Origin: Glacieibacterium arshaanense
GTDB lineage: Bacteria > Pseudomonadota > Alphaproteobacteria > Sphingomonadales > Sphingomonadaceae
Assembly (NCBI RefSeq): GCF_004681125.1
Contig: NZ_SIHO01000002.1
Location: 496,001-560,000, forward strand
DNA: 64,000 nucleotides
Reading direction: 5' to 3'
Under the pieces are notes generated by a model. The model saw nothing but the letters and a program-made list of their open reading frames with translations. It did no database searches and was not told the DNA's origin. How positions within the stretch are numbered: position 1 is the first letter of the stretch; each line of letters starts with the position of its first letter. Position numbers and translations under genes: made by a program. Positions 43,532 to 53,307 of the stretch are shown here, piece after piece.

Positions 43532-44683
43532 TCAGCCGTCGATGGCGAGCTGTGCGCTTACGGCGGCAGCGACGCGATCGGCCCAGACGCCCCAGTCGAG
43601 CCGCACGCGGGCATCCTCCAGCGCGGCACGCGACATTTCGGTGTAGCGCGTCGGTGACGCGACGATCGCGGCGATGGCATCGGCGAAGGCGTCGGCACCG
43701 GCATCGAGCGGCAGTAATTGTCCGGTGACCCCCGACAGTACCGCTGACGGCACGCCGCCGGTGGCGTAACTGATCGTCGGCAGCCCGCGCGATGCGGCCT
43801 CGGCAAAGACGATGCCGAAGCATTCAGCGCGCGTTGGCAGCAGGAAGAAATTGGCGTCGGCAAACAGCGCTGCGATCTTGGCGCGGCCTTCGGGCGTCGC
43901 CTTGCTGACGAAGCCGTGGAATTCGACATTGGCGGGGACGGTGCCGCCAAACGAATCGGCACTCGCACCGACGATGTCGAGCCGGCAATCGATGCCGCGC
44001 GCCGCCAGTGCGGCGGCAGTGGCAATCGCCAGCGGGCCACCCTTGCGGTCGAATTCGATGCCCACGAACAGCAGCCGTAGCGGCCCGTCGGGCAGCTGGC
44101 GCGGCGCCGTGGTGGCGGCAGCGATATTCGAACCCCATTCGATGATCTGCGTGCGCGCCGCATCGGCGCCATAATCATTCAGCGCCGAATCGCGCGCCCA
44201 GGCCGACGGATACAGCGACAGGAATGCCCCCGACACGACTTTGGCCTCAATGGCGTTGGCGGCGCTGCCGTCGCCACCCATGTGCTGGGTGAAGCTGTCG
44301 TAATAGCCGAGCATCGAGCGCACCGTGGCATCGGCGATGTTGACCACGCGGAAATCATCGACGAGCAGATGCGCCATCGGGCTCGCCGAAATCGCCAGCA
44401 CTACGTCGGGCCGAGCCGCCTTCAGTTGCGCCACCAGCCGACGCCCGGCGAACGCCGTGTAGCGCGCCGAGAAATGATATTCCCAGCGGCCCAGCGCCGC
44501 CAGCTTGAGCAGCTTGCCGAACTTGTGGAACCACCACGGCCACGGCGCCTCAACGACTTCGACGACATCGAAGCGGCTTTCGAGCACCTGCAGCATGTGG
44601 AACGGGATGCCCGACCAGGTCGCGACATCGCGCGGATTGCCCGAGGTGATGACCGCGGCGCGCGGCTTGGCCGCATTCGCCAT
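43532..44683 (-). CDS. glycosyltransferase family 4
   Basis: A 383-residue GT-B enzyme. LLFVGIEFDRKGGPLAIATA and the EX7E-type ECFGIVFAEAASRGLPTISYATGGVPS motif place it in GT4. ATG 44683 has GAAGG upstream and lies five bases from the stop of the UDP-glucuronate decarboxylase gene, with which it forms a two-gene operon. It may use UDP-xylose as donor, which is inference from the pairing. Confidence 0.92.
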   Translation of the reverse strand: MANAAKPRAAVITSGNPRDVATWSGIPFHMLQVLESRFDVVEVVEAPWPWWFHKFGKLLKLAALGRWEYHFSARYTAFAGRRLVAQLKAARPDVVLAISASPMAHLLVDDFRVVNIADATVRSMLGYYDSFTQHMGGDGSAANAIEAKVVSGAFLSLYPSAWARDSALNDYGADAARTQIIEWGSNIAAATTAPRQLPDGPLRLLFVGIEFDRKGGPLAIATAAALAARGIDCRLDIVGASADSFGGTVPANVEFHGFVSKATPEGRAKIAALFADANFFLLPTRAECFGIVFAEAASRGLPTISYATGGVPSAVLSGVTGQLLPLDAGADAFADAIAAIVASPTRYTEMSRAALEDARVRLDWGVWADRVAAAVSAQLAIDG

Positions 44684-44687
44684 GATG

Positions 44688-45641
44688 TCAGCCTTCGGCC
44701 AGCAGGCTGTCGAAATAGGCGATGGTGCGCTTGAGGCCGGTTTCAAGATCGACCTTGGGTTCCCATCCGAGCGCCGACTTGGCCAGATCGATCACCGGAC
44801 GGCGCTGGCGCGGGTCATCGGTGGGCAGCGGTTCGTGGATGATCTTCGACTTGGAGCCGGTCAGCGCGATGACCTTTTCCGCTAGTTCGATCATCGTGAA
44901 CTCGCCGGGGTTGCCGAGGTTGACCGGCCCGGTGACGCCGTCGGGGCTGTCCATCAGGCGGATGAAGCCTTCGATGAGATCATCGCTGTAGCAGAAGCTG
45001 CGCGTCTGCTTGCCGTCGCCGTAGATGGTGATTGGCTTGCCCGTCAGCGCCTGGACGATGAAGTTAGACACGACGCGGCCGTCATTGGGGTCCATGCGCG
45101 GGCCATAGGTGTTGAAGATGCGCGCCACCTTGATGCGCACCTGGTTCTGGCGGTGATAGTCGAAGAACAGCGTTTCGGCGCAGCGCTTGCCTTCGTCATA
45201 GCAGGCGCGCGGGCCGATCGGATTGACCTGGCCCCAATAGCTTTCTGGTTGGGGATGGACTTCGGGGTCGCCGTAGACTTCGCTGGTCGACGCCTGGAAC
45301 ACCTTGGCGCCGGTGCGCTTGGCGAGCCCGAGCATGTTGATCGCGCCGTGGACCGAGGTCTTGGTCGTCTGCACCGGGTTGATCTGGTACTGGATGGGCG
45401 ACGCCGGGCAGGCGAGGTTGTAAATCTCGTCGACCTCGACATACAGCGGCATCGTCACGTCATGGCGCATCAGTTCGAAGCGGTCGTGGCCGAACAGATG
45501 CGCGATGTTGCGCTTGTGGCCGGTGAAGAAATTGTCGAGGCACAGCACGTCATGGCCATCGGCGATCAGCCGGTCACACAGCTGCGAGCCGAGAAAGCCC
45601 GCCCCACCGGTCACCAGAACGCGTTTTGCCGCAGCCAGCAT
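44688..45641 (-). CDS. UDP-glucuronate decarboxylase (UDP-xylose synthase)
   Basis: A 317-residue short-chain dehydrogenase-type enzyme. [17 protein letters not shown] binds [25 protein letters not shown] and the catalytic YDEGKRCAE are diagnostic of the UXS group, and [21 protein letters not shown] follows. ATG 45641 has GGAG six bases upstream; a TTG further out was rejected. It makes UDP-xylose for the polymer or for the adjoining glycosyltransferase. Confidence 0.95.
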   Translation of the reverse strand: MLAAAKRVLVTGGAGFLGSQLCDRLIADGHDVLCLDNFFTGHKRNIAHLFGHDRFELMRHDVTMPLYVEVDEIYNLACPASPIQYQINPVQTTKTSVHGAINMLGLAKRTGAKVFQASTSEVYGDPEVHPQPESYWGQVNPIGPRACYDEGKRCAETLFFDYHRQNQVRIKVARIFNTYGPRMDPNDGRVVSNFIVQALTGKPITIYGDGKQTRSFCYSDDLIEGFIRLMDSPDGVTGPVNLGNPGEFTMIELAEKVIALTGSKSKIIHEPLPTDDPRQRRPVIDLAKSALGWEPKVDLETGLKRTIAYFDSLLAEG

Positions 45642-45741
45642 GAACATCTCCAACGTCTTCAGACATCGCGAGCGGTAGCGGGGGCATTACAAAGCGTCAA
45701 CTGGAAGGCAGGCATCCGGAGCTGCGGCAGGTACTGCAGCT

Positions 45742-46359
45742 TCAGCGCGCGACCGGGATCATCACTTCGTTGCGACGCATGAACCACAGTGTCCAAGGCG
45801 GGTTATATTGCGCCAGCGACGCCGCGCCGGTCGGCTGCAATTTCTGTGCCTTGACGAACTGTGTCAGCGCGAGGGTCTTGGCGTCGACCGCATCTTGACC
45901 GACCAGACCGCTGAAACGGACCACGGCCATCCGCGACGGCGGTATGGCGCGCAACTGGACCTTGGGGTTGTTCGGCTTCGGCAAAGTTTCCAGCGTCGAA
46001 CCCTGCGGCATGATGAACCGCACCACCCAGTTGCCGTCCCCACCGGTCTGCAGTACCGGCGCCGTCATCGCGATCTTCTCGCTGGCGGCGGGCGCCTGTA
46101 CGACCGGCGCGGTCATTGCGATGCTTTGCTGGCGCGTGTTGCCGCCAAAGATGTAGCCGGCGAGAAGCCGGAAGCCCTTCGAGGCGGCATCCTTGCGGTC
46201 GCCGCTGACCGAGACTTCCGCGGCGACCAGCGCCGGATAGTCGCGCACTTCGAAATCGCCCTGCTTGACGCTGACAGTGAACGGCGGTTCTTCGGTGGCC
46301 ATGGCGGGGGCTCCCAGCAGGTTGAGGCCGACGACAAGGGCCAGATGCAGTGGCTTCAT
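45742..46359 (-). CDS. SOUL-family haem-binding protein, exported
   Basis: A 205-residue protein with a signal peptide (residues 1-21, ending APAMA). QGDFEVRDYPALVAAEV, GFRLLAGYIFGGNTRQQSIAMTAPV and the repeated SEKIAMTAPVLQ are SOUL signatures. Bacterial SOUL proteins are little studied; haem binding is known for some animal members. It stands alone between UXS and the dehydrogenase. Confidence 0.92.
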   Translation of the reverse strand: MKPLHLALVVGLNLLGAPAMATEEPPFTVSVKQGDFEVRDYPALVAAEVSVSGDRKDAASKGFRLLAGYIFGGNTRQQSIAMTAPVVQAPAASEKIAMTAPVLQTGGDGNWVVRFIMPQGSTLETLPKPNNPKVQLRAIPPSRMAVVRFSGLVGQDAVDAKTLALTQFVKAQKLQPTGAASLAQYNPPWTLWFMRRNEVMIPVAR

Positions 46360-46379
46360 GACAGCATTTCGCCCGTCTC

Positions 46380-47420
46380 TCAGTCGTTGTCGATGATGAC
46401 CTTCAGCGCCTTGGTTTCGGCGGCGCGCCCAAAGGTATCATAGGCGTCGAGAATCTTGTCGAGCTTGAAGTGGTGCGTGATCAGCCGCGCCGGGTCGATT
46501 TTGCCCGATTGCACCGTCTTGAGCAGCATCGGCGTGGTGGCCGCATCGACCAGCCGCGTGGTGATCGCGATGTTTTGCGACCACAGCGTTTCAAGATGCA
46601 GGTCGACCTTGTGGCCGTGCACGCCGATGTTGGCGATTGTCCCGCCGGGCGCGACGAGCTGTTGGCACAGCTCGAAGGTCGCTGCGACGCCGACGGCTTC
46701 GATCGCGGTGTCGACACCCTTGCCGTCGGTCATGGACTTGACGGTCGCTGCGGCCTTGCCGTTGCTGCTGTTGACCGCGTGCGTCGCGCCGAACTTGAGC
46801 GCCATGGCGAGGCGGTTGTCATCAAGGTCGATCATGATGATGTCGGCAGGCGAATAGAGCTGTGCGGTCAGCAGCGCCGCGAGCCCGATCGGTCCGGCAC
46901 CGACAATCGCGACAGTGGCGCCCGGCGAAACCTTTCCGTTGAGGACACCGCATTCGAAGCCGGTGGGCAAGATGTCGCTGAGCATTACCATCGCGTCTTC
47001 GTCGGCGCCCTTCGGGATCGGATAGAGGCTGGTTTCTGCATAGGGGATGCGGACGAATTCGGCCTGGGTTCCGTCGATGGTGTTGCCGAGGATCCAGCCG
47101 CCTGTCGTACAGTGCGAATACATTTGCCGGCGGCAATATTCACATTTTCCGCAGGCGGTGATGCAGCAGATCAGCACCCTGTCGCCCTTTTTGAAGATGG
47201 TGACGCCGGTGCCGACCGAGTCGATGATACCGACGCCTTCGTGGCCGAGGATACGCCCGGGGGTGCAGGTGGCGACATCGCCTTTCAGGATGTGCAGGTC
47301 GGTGCCGCAGATGGTGGTTTTCAACACCTTGACGATCGCGTCGCCGGGTTGCGACATTTCGGGCTTGGGCCGGTCTTCCAGCGCCATTTTCCCGGGACCG
47401 TTGTAAACAAATGCCTTCAT
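46380..47420 (-). CDS. zinc-dependent alcohol dehydrogenase, MDR family
   Basis: A 346-residue medium-chain dehydrogenase. TTICGTDLHILKGD and GRILGHEGVG hold the catalytic zinc site, CGKCEYCRRQMYSHC the structural zinc site, and VAIVGAGPIGLAALL the dinucleotide fold. The sequence resembles clostridial-type isopropanol/secondary alcohol dehydrogenases. Start ATG 47420 matches family N-termini (MKAFVYNGPGKMALE). It follows 20 bases after the SOUL gene start in the opposite transcription order. Confidence 0.93.
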   Translation of the reverse strand: MKAFVYNGPGKMALEDRPKPEMSQPGDAIVKVLKTTICGTDLHILKGDVATCTPGRILGHEGVGIIDSVGTGVTIFKKGDRVLICCITACGKCEYCRRQMYSHCTTGGWILGNTIDGTQAEFVRIPYAETSLYPIPKGADEDAMVMLSDILPTGFECGVLNGKVSPGATVAIVGAGPIGLAALLTAQLYSPADIIMIDLDDNRLAMALKFGATHAVNSSNGKAAATVKSMTDGKGVDTAIEAVGVAATFELCQQLVAPGGTIANIGVHGHKVDLHLETLWSQNIAITTRLVDAATTPMLLKTVQSGKIDPARLITHHFKLDKILDAYDTFGRAAETKALKVIIDND

Positions 47421-47526
47421 GGCCGGCGTGCTCCTGGTTGCAGGTCGCCCGCAAGATCGACGCGATGCAGGACAGCCTTCCAACGCCCAACCGGGCCAGT
47501 GGTTCCAGTGCAAGGCCGAAACAATC

Positions 47527-47562
47527 GGGTGCCGGCGCCATGTCGGCCCGCCGGAGACGCCA
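47527..47562. repeat. degenerate single REPIN arm (copy 7)
   Basis: GGGTGCCGGCGCCATGTCGG followed by CCCGCCGGAGACGCC. The arm is recognisable but its inner palindrome and end have decayed. It lies in the divergent space between the alcohol dehydrogenase gene and argG. Confidence 0.6.
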
Positions 47563-47638
47563 TCCGCAAAAATGCCTATCGAATCCCCCCGTTGGCCACT
47601 AAGACCTGCGGCGCATAGTTTCGGACGAAGGACGCGCG

Positions 47639-48853
47639 ATGTCGCAGGAAATCAAGAAGGTCGTTTTGGCATTTTCGGGCGGGCTGGACACCAGCGTCAT
47701 CCTGAAGTGGCTGCAGCAGACCTATGGCTGCGAAGTGGTGACCTTCACCGCCGACCTGGGGCAGGGCGAGGAGCTCGAGCCGGCACGCGCCAAGGCCGAG
47801 CTGCTCGGCGTCAAGCAGATCTTCATCGAGGACCTGCGCGAGGAATTCGTGCGCGACTATGTCATGCCGATGATGCGCGCCAACGCGCTTTACGAAGGGC
47901 AGTATCTGCTCGGCACGTCGATCGCGCGGCCGCTGATCGCCAAGAAGCAGATCGAAATCGCGCGTCTCGTCGGCGCCGATGCCGTCAGCCACGGCGCCAC
48001 CGGCAAGGGCAATGACCAGGTCCGCTTTGAGCTCGGCTATTATGCGCTGGCACCCGACATCAAGATCATCGCGCCGTGGCGCGAATGGGATTTGACGAGC
48101 CGCGAGGCGCTGATTGGGTTCGCCGAAGCGCACCAGATTCCGGTGGCCAAGGACAAGCGCGGCGAAAGCCCGTTCTCGACCGACGCCAACATGCTGCACA
48201 CCAGCAGCGAAGGCAAAGTGCTCGAAGATCCTTGGGAAGAAGTCCCCGACTATGTTTATTCGCGCACGGTGAATCCCGAGGATGCGCCGAATACGCCGCA
48301 GTACATCACCGTCGATTTCGAACGCGGCGATGCTGTCGCGGTCGACGGCGTCGGGCTGTCGCCGGCCAATCTGCTGATGAAGCTCAACGACCTCGGCCGC
48401 GCGCACGGCATCGGGCGGCTGGACCTGGTCGAAAACCGTTTCGTCGGCATGAAGTCGCGCGGCATGTACGAAACGCCGGGCGGCACCATCTATGCGGCGG
48501 CGCATCGCGGCATCGAATCGATCACGCTCGACCGCGGTGCTGCGCACCTCAAGGACGAGCTGATGCCGCGCTACGCCGAATTGGTGTATAACGGCTTCTG
48601 GTTCGCACCGGAGCGTGAGATGCTGCAGGCCGCCATCGACTATAGCCAGGAAAAGGTCACCGGCACCGTCCGGCTCAAGCTCTACAAGGGCAGCGTCAAC
48701 GTCGTCGGCCGCAAGTCGCCGCACTCGCTCTATTCGTCGCGCATCGTGACGTTCGAAGACGACGCCGGTGCCTATGACCAGCGCGACGCCAAGGGCTTCA
48801 TCAAATTGAACGCGCTGCGGCTACGGCTGCTCGGCCAGCGCGACCGCTCATGA
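47639..48853 (+). CDS. argG: argininosuccinate synthase
   Basis: Joins citrulline and aspartate in arginine synthesis. The 404-residue protein has the ATP-binding [49 protein letters not shown] and [15 protein letters not shown]. Length and motifs are typical of class I ArgG. ATG 47639 follows GAAGGA. Its stop overlaps the next gene by ATGA. Confidence 0.98.
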   Translation: MSQEIKKVVLAFSGGLDTSVILKWLQQTYGCEVVTFTADLGQGEELEPARAKAELLGVKQIFIEDLREEFVRDYVMPMMRANALYEGQYLLGTSIARPLIAKKQIEIARLVGADAVSHGATGKGNDQVRFELGYYALAPDIKIIAPWREWDLTSREALIGFAEAHQIPVAKDKRGESPFSTDANMLHTSSEGKVLEDPWEEVPDYVYSRTVNPEDAPNTPQYITVDFERGDAVAVDGVGLSPANLLMKLNDLGRAHGIGRLDLVENRFVGMKSRGMYETPGGTIYAAAHRGIESITLDRGAAHLKDELMPRYAELVYNGFWFAPEREMLQAAIDYSQEKVTGTVRLKLYKGSVNVVGRKSPHSLYSSRIVTFEDDAGAYDQRDAKGFIKLNALRLRLLGQRDRS

Positions 48854-49275
48854 GCGATGACGCTGAACTCGACGTCGAAATCGGCGCTTTCTTCGACCGC
48901 TACACCGCGGCGTGGGACGCGTTCGATGTCGAGGCGCTGCTCGACTGCCTCGGCTTCCCGCACCTGATCGCCACACGCGCCGGCAGCCACTTTTTCGAAG
49001 ATGACGCCGAAGCGCTGGTCAACCTCGAAAAGCTCATCGACAAATATCGCAACAACGAGGTTCGCAAGATCCACCGCCTTGGCTTGAGCATCGAAGCACT
49101 ACCCGACGAGGCCGCGCGCGCGACGGTGCAATGGCGCTTCGACGACGGTGCCGGTGCACAGGTGCTGCATTTTCCGAGCCAGTACACGCTGGCCAAGGAC
49201 GACGAGGGCTGGCACATCGTCGTCATCGACGCGCAGGGCGAAGTCGATGCCTGGGCGGGCGCGGGCTGGGCATAA
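48850..49275 (+). CDS. NTF2-like/SnoaL-fold protein of unknown function
   Basis: A 141-residue acidic protein. The N-terminal helix [22 protein letters not shown] and the C-terminal [15 protein letters not shown] fit an NTF2-like cone fold. It begins with a four-base overlap on argG, so it is co-translated with it. No catalytic residue set is evident and a role in arginine synthesis is unproven. Confidence 0.78.
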   Translation: MSDDAELDVEIGAFFDRYTAAWDAFDVEALLDCLGFPHLIATRAGSHFFEDDAEALVNLEKLIDKYRNNEVRKIHRLGLSIEALPDEAARATVQWRFDDGAGAQVLHFPSQYTLAKDDEGWHIVVIDAQGEVDAWAGAGWA

Positions 49276-49285
49276 GGGCCAGATA

Positions 49286-49416
49286 AAGAGCCTCCGGCGG
49301 GCAGGCCGCGGCCTGCACCAATAATTTGCCTCGGCACATCACAAGCCAGCCTGCGCTGTGGTAGCACCGCCCCAAACCAAAGGTGCAGGCCTGAGGGCTG
49401 CCCGCCGGAGGCTCTT
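49286..49416. repeat. REPIN/MITE-like inverted-repeat element, long class (copy 8)
   Basis: AAGAGCCTCCGGCGGGCAGG and its complement, with arms separated by about 60 bases; 131 bp in all. The reverse complement of the interior (TTTGGGGCGGTGCTACC ... GATGTGCCGAGGCAAAT) aligns with copy 1, so these two are opposite-facing members of one family. It lies between convergent genes. Confidence 0.92.
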
Positions 49417-49424
49417 TTCCAAAC

Positions 49425-49823
49425 TTAAACTGGCGCGAACAGCTTGCGGTAGCGGAAGAAGTTGAACACCGCCGCCGCCGCGGTACCCAGCGCAATGCCG
49501 ACCCAGCGGCTGCCGGTGAGCCACAGTGCGGCCGAATAAAGCCCGTAGTTCAGCGCCAGACCGGCTAGCGCCAGCATGACATAGTGCGCGAATTCGCGCA
49601 GTGTCGGTGCGGCCTGGGTCCGGAAGGTCAGCGTGCGGTTGAGCCACCATGTGGCGCAGACCATCACCGCGAGGCTGAAGACGCGTGCCAGATACGGCGA
49701 CATGCCGACGCGGACCAGCACCTCCAGAACGCTGACATCGATGGCAAGCGCGATGACGCCGACGACGCCGTAGCGTGCCGACTGGCCGACCCAGACCGGC
49801 AGGTCGCGCGGCCGGTCAGTCAT
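49425..49823 (-). CDS. GtrA-family membrane protein
   Basis: A 132-residue protein with four hydrophobic helices. QSARYGVVGVIALAIDVSVLEVLVR and TWWLNRTLTFR are GtrA-family motifs. GtrA proteins are thought to help move undecaprenyl-phosphate-linked sugars across the membrane. Its ATG overlaps the stop of the glycosyltransferase gene before it, the usual partner. Confidence 0.93.
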   Translation of the reverse strand: MTDRPRDLPVWVGQSARYGVVGVIALAIDVSVLEVLVRVGMSPYLARVFSLAVMVCATWWLNRTLTFRTQAAPTLREFAHYVMLALAGLALNYGLYSAALWLTGSRWVGIALGTAAAAVFNFFRYRKLFAPV

Positions 49824-51051
49824 TGCCGAGCAGCGCGGCGATGAACCCCGATATCATCGCCTGCACGCCAAGCGACAGGAACAGCACCGCCATGATCGAC
49901 ACACGCATCAGTCGTTCGCCATGGATGTCGTGGAAGCCGAGTACCGCCCAGCCACCGACCGCCCAGATCAGGAATCCCAGACCGGCCAAAACCAGCAAAA
50001 GTCCATAGACCACGCAGCGGTCGATGGTGAACCAGCGCCGCGCCAGTTCGATGTTGTCGGTGGTCTTCCACAGCCCGTCATGGACGCCGAACAGCCGCGC
50101 CAGCACCGCGAAGCTGACCAACTGCGCGCCGACCATGATGCCGGTGGCGAACAGCAATAGGCTGTGGACGCCGAAGTTGAGCCCGGCGATGTGGAAGGTG
50201 CCGCGAATGGTCAGCAGCGTGCCAATCAACCCGATGCCGCCGATAATCAGGCCGGGGTAAAACGCCAGCCACTTGGGCGCGTAGGTCAACAGGAATTTGA
50301 GATGGCGCCAGCCATCGCGCCAGCTGCGCAGGTGCGGCGCGCGGCTACGGCCGTCGGGCACCAGCGTGGTCGGCACTTCGGACAATTTGAGCCCGGCGAG
50401 TTGCGCCTTGACGACCATCTCGGAGGCGAACTCCATGCCGGTGGTCACCAGCCCGAGTTGCAGGATGGCGTTGCGACGGAAGGCGCGCAGCCCGCAGTGG
50501 AAATCGCCGACCGGGGCTTTGAAGAACAAGCGCCCCGCCAGGCTGAGCACCGGATTGCCGAGGTAGCGGTGCAGCGGCGGCATCGCGCCTGGTGCAATGC
50601 CGCCCTTGAAGCGGTTGCCCATCACCAGATCGTCGCCGGCACGTAGCCGTTCGAGGAAGGGCATCAACCCGAGAAAGTCATAGCTGTCATCGGCGTCGGC
50701 CATCGCGACATAGCGGCCGGCTGCGGCTTCGATGCCGGCGGCGAGTGCCGCGCCATAGCCACGCACCGGTACATTGATGACGCGTGCACCATGCTGGCGG
50801 GCAATCGACTGGCTGCCGTCGGTCGAGCCATTGTCGGCGATGAGGACTTCGCCGTGGACGTTGTTTTCCACCAGAAAGCGCTTGGCCTTGATGATGCAGA
50901 TGGCGAGCGTTTCGGCCTCGTTGAGGCACGGCATAACCACCGACAGCTCGGGAGCCCCGGTTTCAAAGTCGAGCCCCAGCGATATCTGGTCGGGCGACGG
51001 TACCTCGTCCCGCTGGCGGCGCTCGAAGCGCAAGGCGCGCCGGTCAGGCAA
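49816..51051 (-). CDS. glycosyltransferase family 2, polyprenyl-phosphate sugar synthase-like with membrane domain
   Basis: A 411-residue protein. The GT-A domain (ELSVVMPCLNEAETLAICI, VLIADNGSTDGSQSIA, DADDSYDF) is followed by about four membrane helices (from LLTYAPKWLAFYPGLIIGG). It likely charges a polyprenyl phosphate with a sugar, with GtrA as flippase partner. The start is TTG 51051 in the MarC end, with GGAAAG eight bases upstream. Coupled translation through overlaps is likely. Confidence 0.9.
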   Translation of the reverse strand: MPDRRALRFERRQRDEVPSPDQISLGLDFETGAPELSVVMPCLNEAETLAICIIKAKRFLVENNVHGEVLIADNGSTDGSQSIARQHGARVINVPVRGYGAALAAGIEAAAGRYVAMADADDSYDFLGLMPFLERLRAGDDLVMGNRFKGGIAPGAMPPLHRYLGNPVLSLAGRLFFKAPVGDFHCGLRAFRRNAILQLGLVTTGMEFASEMVVKAQLAGLKLSEVPTTLVPDGRSRAPHLRSWRDGWRHLKFLLTYAPKWLAFYPGLIIGGIGLIGTLLTIRGTFHIAGLNFGVHSLLLFATGIMVGAQLVSFAVLARLFGVHDGLWKTTDNIELARRWFTIDRCVVYGLLLVLAGLGFLIWAVGGWAVLGFHDIHGERLMRVSIMAVLFLSLGVQAMISGFIAALLGND

Positions 51052-51691
51052 GCTTGAAGCTTTCCTTGATGCCGTCGACGACGAACTGTGCCGCCAGCGC
51101 TGCCAGGATAACGCCGAGCAGGCGGGTCAGCGCGCCTTCGAACTTGGCGCCCATCAGTTTCATCAACGGCCCCGCCGCGAGCAACGAAACCAACGTCAAC
51201 AGCATCACCGCACCCAGCGCACCGAGGACGGTCGCGGTTTCGGCGATGCCGTTGGTGCGCGCCGTCAGCAGCATGATCGCCGCGATGGCGCCCGGCCCCG
51301 CCAGCATCGGGATCGCCATCGGGAACACCGAAATGTCTTCTTCCTCGATCGGTTTGGCGGCCGCCGCGGCAGCGCTTTTGACGCTTTCGGCGCGGTTTTC
51401 ACGGCGTTCGGTGCGCTTTTCGAAAACCATGTCGATGGCGATCAGGAACACCATCAGGCCGCCGGCGATCTTGAATGCCGCCAAACTGATGCCGAGCGCG
51501 CGCAGGAACGGTTCGCCGAACAGCGCAAACAGCACCAACACGATGCTGGCGATGACCACCGAACGCAGCGCCATGACGCGGCGGTGCGCGACGCTGGCGC
51601 CATTGGTCAGGCTGGAAAAAATCGGCACGCAGCCCGGCGGATCGAGCACCACGAACAGCGTCACGAACGACGAGATGAACAGCGCGAGCAC
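51044..51691 (-). CDS. MarC-family membrane protein
   Basis: A 215-residue protein with six hydrophobic segments. FVTLFVVLDPPGCVPIFSSLT and FPMAIPMLAGPGAIAAIMLL are MarC signatures. A charged insert (EKRTERRENRAESV) separates the halves. The frame is open further upstream into folD, but the family start corresponds to GTG 51691, five bases after the folD stop. The transported substrate of MarC proteins is unknown. Confidence 0.9.
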   Translation of the reverse strand: MLALFISSFVTLFVVLDPPGCVPIFSSLTNGASVAHRRVMALRSVVIASIVLVLFALFGEPFLRALGISLAAFKIAGGLMVFLIAIDMVFEKRTERRENRAESVKSAAAAAAKPIEEEDISVFPMAIPMLAGPGAIAAIMLLTARTNGIAETATVLGALGAVMLLTLVSLLAAGPLMKLMGAKFEGALTRLLGVILAALAAQFVVDGIKESFKLA

Positions 51692-51695
51692 CGCG

Positions 51696-52580
51696 TCAGA
51701 CCGGCGGCGGCGCCAGCCCGGCACGCGCGTGCGCCGCGACCAGCGTGTTGCGCAGCAGGCAGGCAATCGTCATCGGGCCGACGCCGCCGGGCACCGGGGT
51801 AATGGCGCCCGCTATGGTCACGGCTTCGGCAAACGCCACGTCGCCGACCAGCCGCGTCTTGCCGCCACCCACGTCGATGCGGTTCATCCCGACATCGATG
51901 ACGGTGGCGCCGTGCTTGATCCACGCGCCGCGCACCAGTTCGGGCACGCCGACAGCTGCGACGACGATATCGGCTCGGTGGACATGCGCCGACAGTTCAT
52001 GCGTGCGCGAATGCGCAAGCGTCACCGTGGCGTTGGCGTTGGTCAGCAGCGCCGCGATCGGCTTGCCGACCAGCCGCGAGCGGCCGATGACCAGCGCCTC
52101 GGCGCCGCCGACATCGCCGAGCACGTCGCGCAGCAGCAGCATGCAACCCATCGGCGTGCACGGTACCAGCCCCGGCAGTCCGGCGACCAGCCGCCCGGCG
52201 GACACCGGATGCAGCCCGTCGACGTCCTTGTCAGGGTCGATGGCGTTGATCACCGGCGCTTCGTTGAGATGCTTGGGCAGCGGCAATTGCACGAGGATAC
52301 CGTCGATCGCCGGATCGACGTTGAGCGACGCGACCACGGCTTCGACTTCGGCCTGGGTGGCGTTGGCGGGCAGCCGGATTTCGACCGAATGCATGCCGGC
52401 CTCAATCGTCTGCTTGCCCTTGTTGCGGACGTAGATCTGGCTCGCCGCATCGTCACCGACGAGCACCACCGCCAGCCCCGGTACCCGGCCCGCGGCCGCC
52501 GCGAATTCGGGCACTGCGGCAGCGATGCGCGCGCGCAGCCCCTCGGCGAAGGCCTTGCCATCAATAATCCTGGCGCTCAT
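51696..52580 (-). CDS. folD: bifunctional methylenetetrahydrofolate dehydrogenase/cyclohydrolase
   Basis: A 294-residue one-carbon enzyme. [19 protein letters not shown] with its catalytic lysine, [27 protein letters not shown] and [13 protein letters not shown] are diagnostic. Its ATG overlaps the DUF167 stop by four bases. It heads toward MarC in the same operon. Confidence 0.97.
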   Translation of the reverse strand: MSARIIDGKAFAEGLRARIAAAVPEFAAAAGRVPGLAVVLVGDDAASQIYVRNKGKQTIEAGMHSVEIRLPANATQAEVEAVVASLNVDPAIDGILVQLPLPKHLNEAPVINAIDPDKDVDGLHPVSAGRLVAGLPGLVPCTPMGCMLLLRDVLGDVGGAEALVIGRSRLVGKPIAALLTNANATVTLAHSRTHELSAHVHRADIVVAAVGVPELVRGAWIKHGATVIDVGMNRIDVGGGKTRLVGDVAFAEAVTIAGAITPVPGGVGPMTIACLLRNTLVAAHARAGLAPPPV

Positions 52581-52900
52581 GCAGCGACCTCCGTTGCAGT
52601 GAGCGATTGCAGCTTGCGCGACAGCGCCACCGGATCCCCGTCGATGCGTAGCAGCTTTACCCGCGCGGTTTCGCCGCTGATAATTTCAACCATACGCGGC
52701 TTTATGCCAAGCCATTTGGCGACGGTGGATTCGACTGCTTCATTGGCCTCGCCGTCAACCGGTGCCGCCGACACGCGGACGACCAAATGCTGCGTACCCG
52801 CCGCATCCTCGCGCAGCCCCTCGACGGCGTTGCGGCCTCCGCGCGGGCTGACCCGCACCGCCAGCCGGATGCTGCCAGCGTGCATAGACCAAGCCGTCAT
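52577..52900 (-). CDS. DUF167 (YggU-family) protein
   Basis: A 107-residue protein with [41 protein letters not shown] and [16 protein letters not shown], the DUF167 pattern. The function is unknown. Association with yggT upstream and folD downstream is a conserved alphaproteobacterial order. Confidence 0.93.
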   Translation of the reverse strand: MTAWSMHAGSIRLAVRVSPRGGRNAVEGLREDAAGTQHLVVRVSAAPVDGEANEAVESTVAKWLGIKPRMVEIISGETARVKLLRIDGDPVALSRKLQSLTATEVAA

Positions 52901-52927
52901 GGCGTCAACCCGAGCGCCGTCATCGGA

Positions 52928-53230
52928 TCAGATCAACCCGGTATCGAGCAGCAGCGCCGGCAGCATGCGCTGGATGACGATGATGACGAGGATCAGCACC
53001 ATCGGCGACAGATCGATGCCGCCGAGGTCGGGCAGCACCTTGCGGATCGGCCGCAACAGCGGCTCGGTAATGCGGTTGAGGAAGCTGTAGACCCCGTCGA
53101 CGAAGCGGTTGTGCAGGTTGATGACGTTGAACGCCACCAGCCACGACAGGATGGCCTGCGCGATGATCAGCCAGACAATCCACTGCAACACCATGATGAT
53201 GATACTGACGAGGGCGCCAACGGTGTTCAT
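52928..53230 (-). CDS. YggT-family membrane protein
   Basis: A 100-residue protein with two membrane helices (about residues 5-30 and 72-95) joined by [39 protein letters not shown], the YggT signature. A GGAG precedes ATG 53230. It is the first gene of the run yggT-DUF167-folD-marC-GT2-gtrA. Confidence 0.94.
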   Translation of the reverse strand: MNTVGALVSIIIMVLQWIVWLIIAQAILSWLVAFNVINLHNRFVDGVYSFLNRITEPLLRPIRKVLPDLGGIDLSPMVLILVIIVIQRMLPALLLDTGLI

Positions 53231-53307
53231 GCATCACTCCAACTTGCTGGCTTCCGTCTAGCGGCTTGCCCGCAGCGGCGCAATCGCCTCACAATGGCGC
53301 TGACGGC

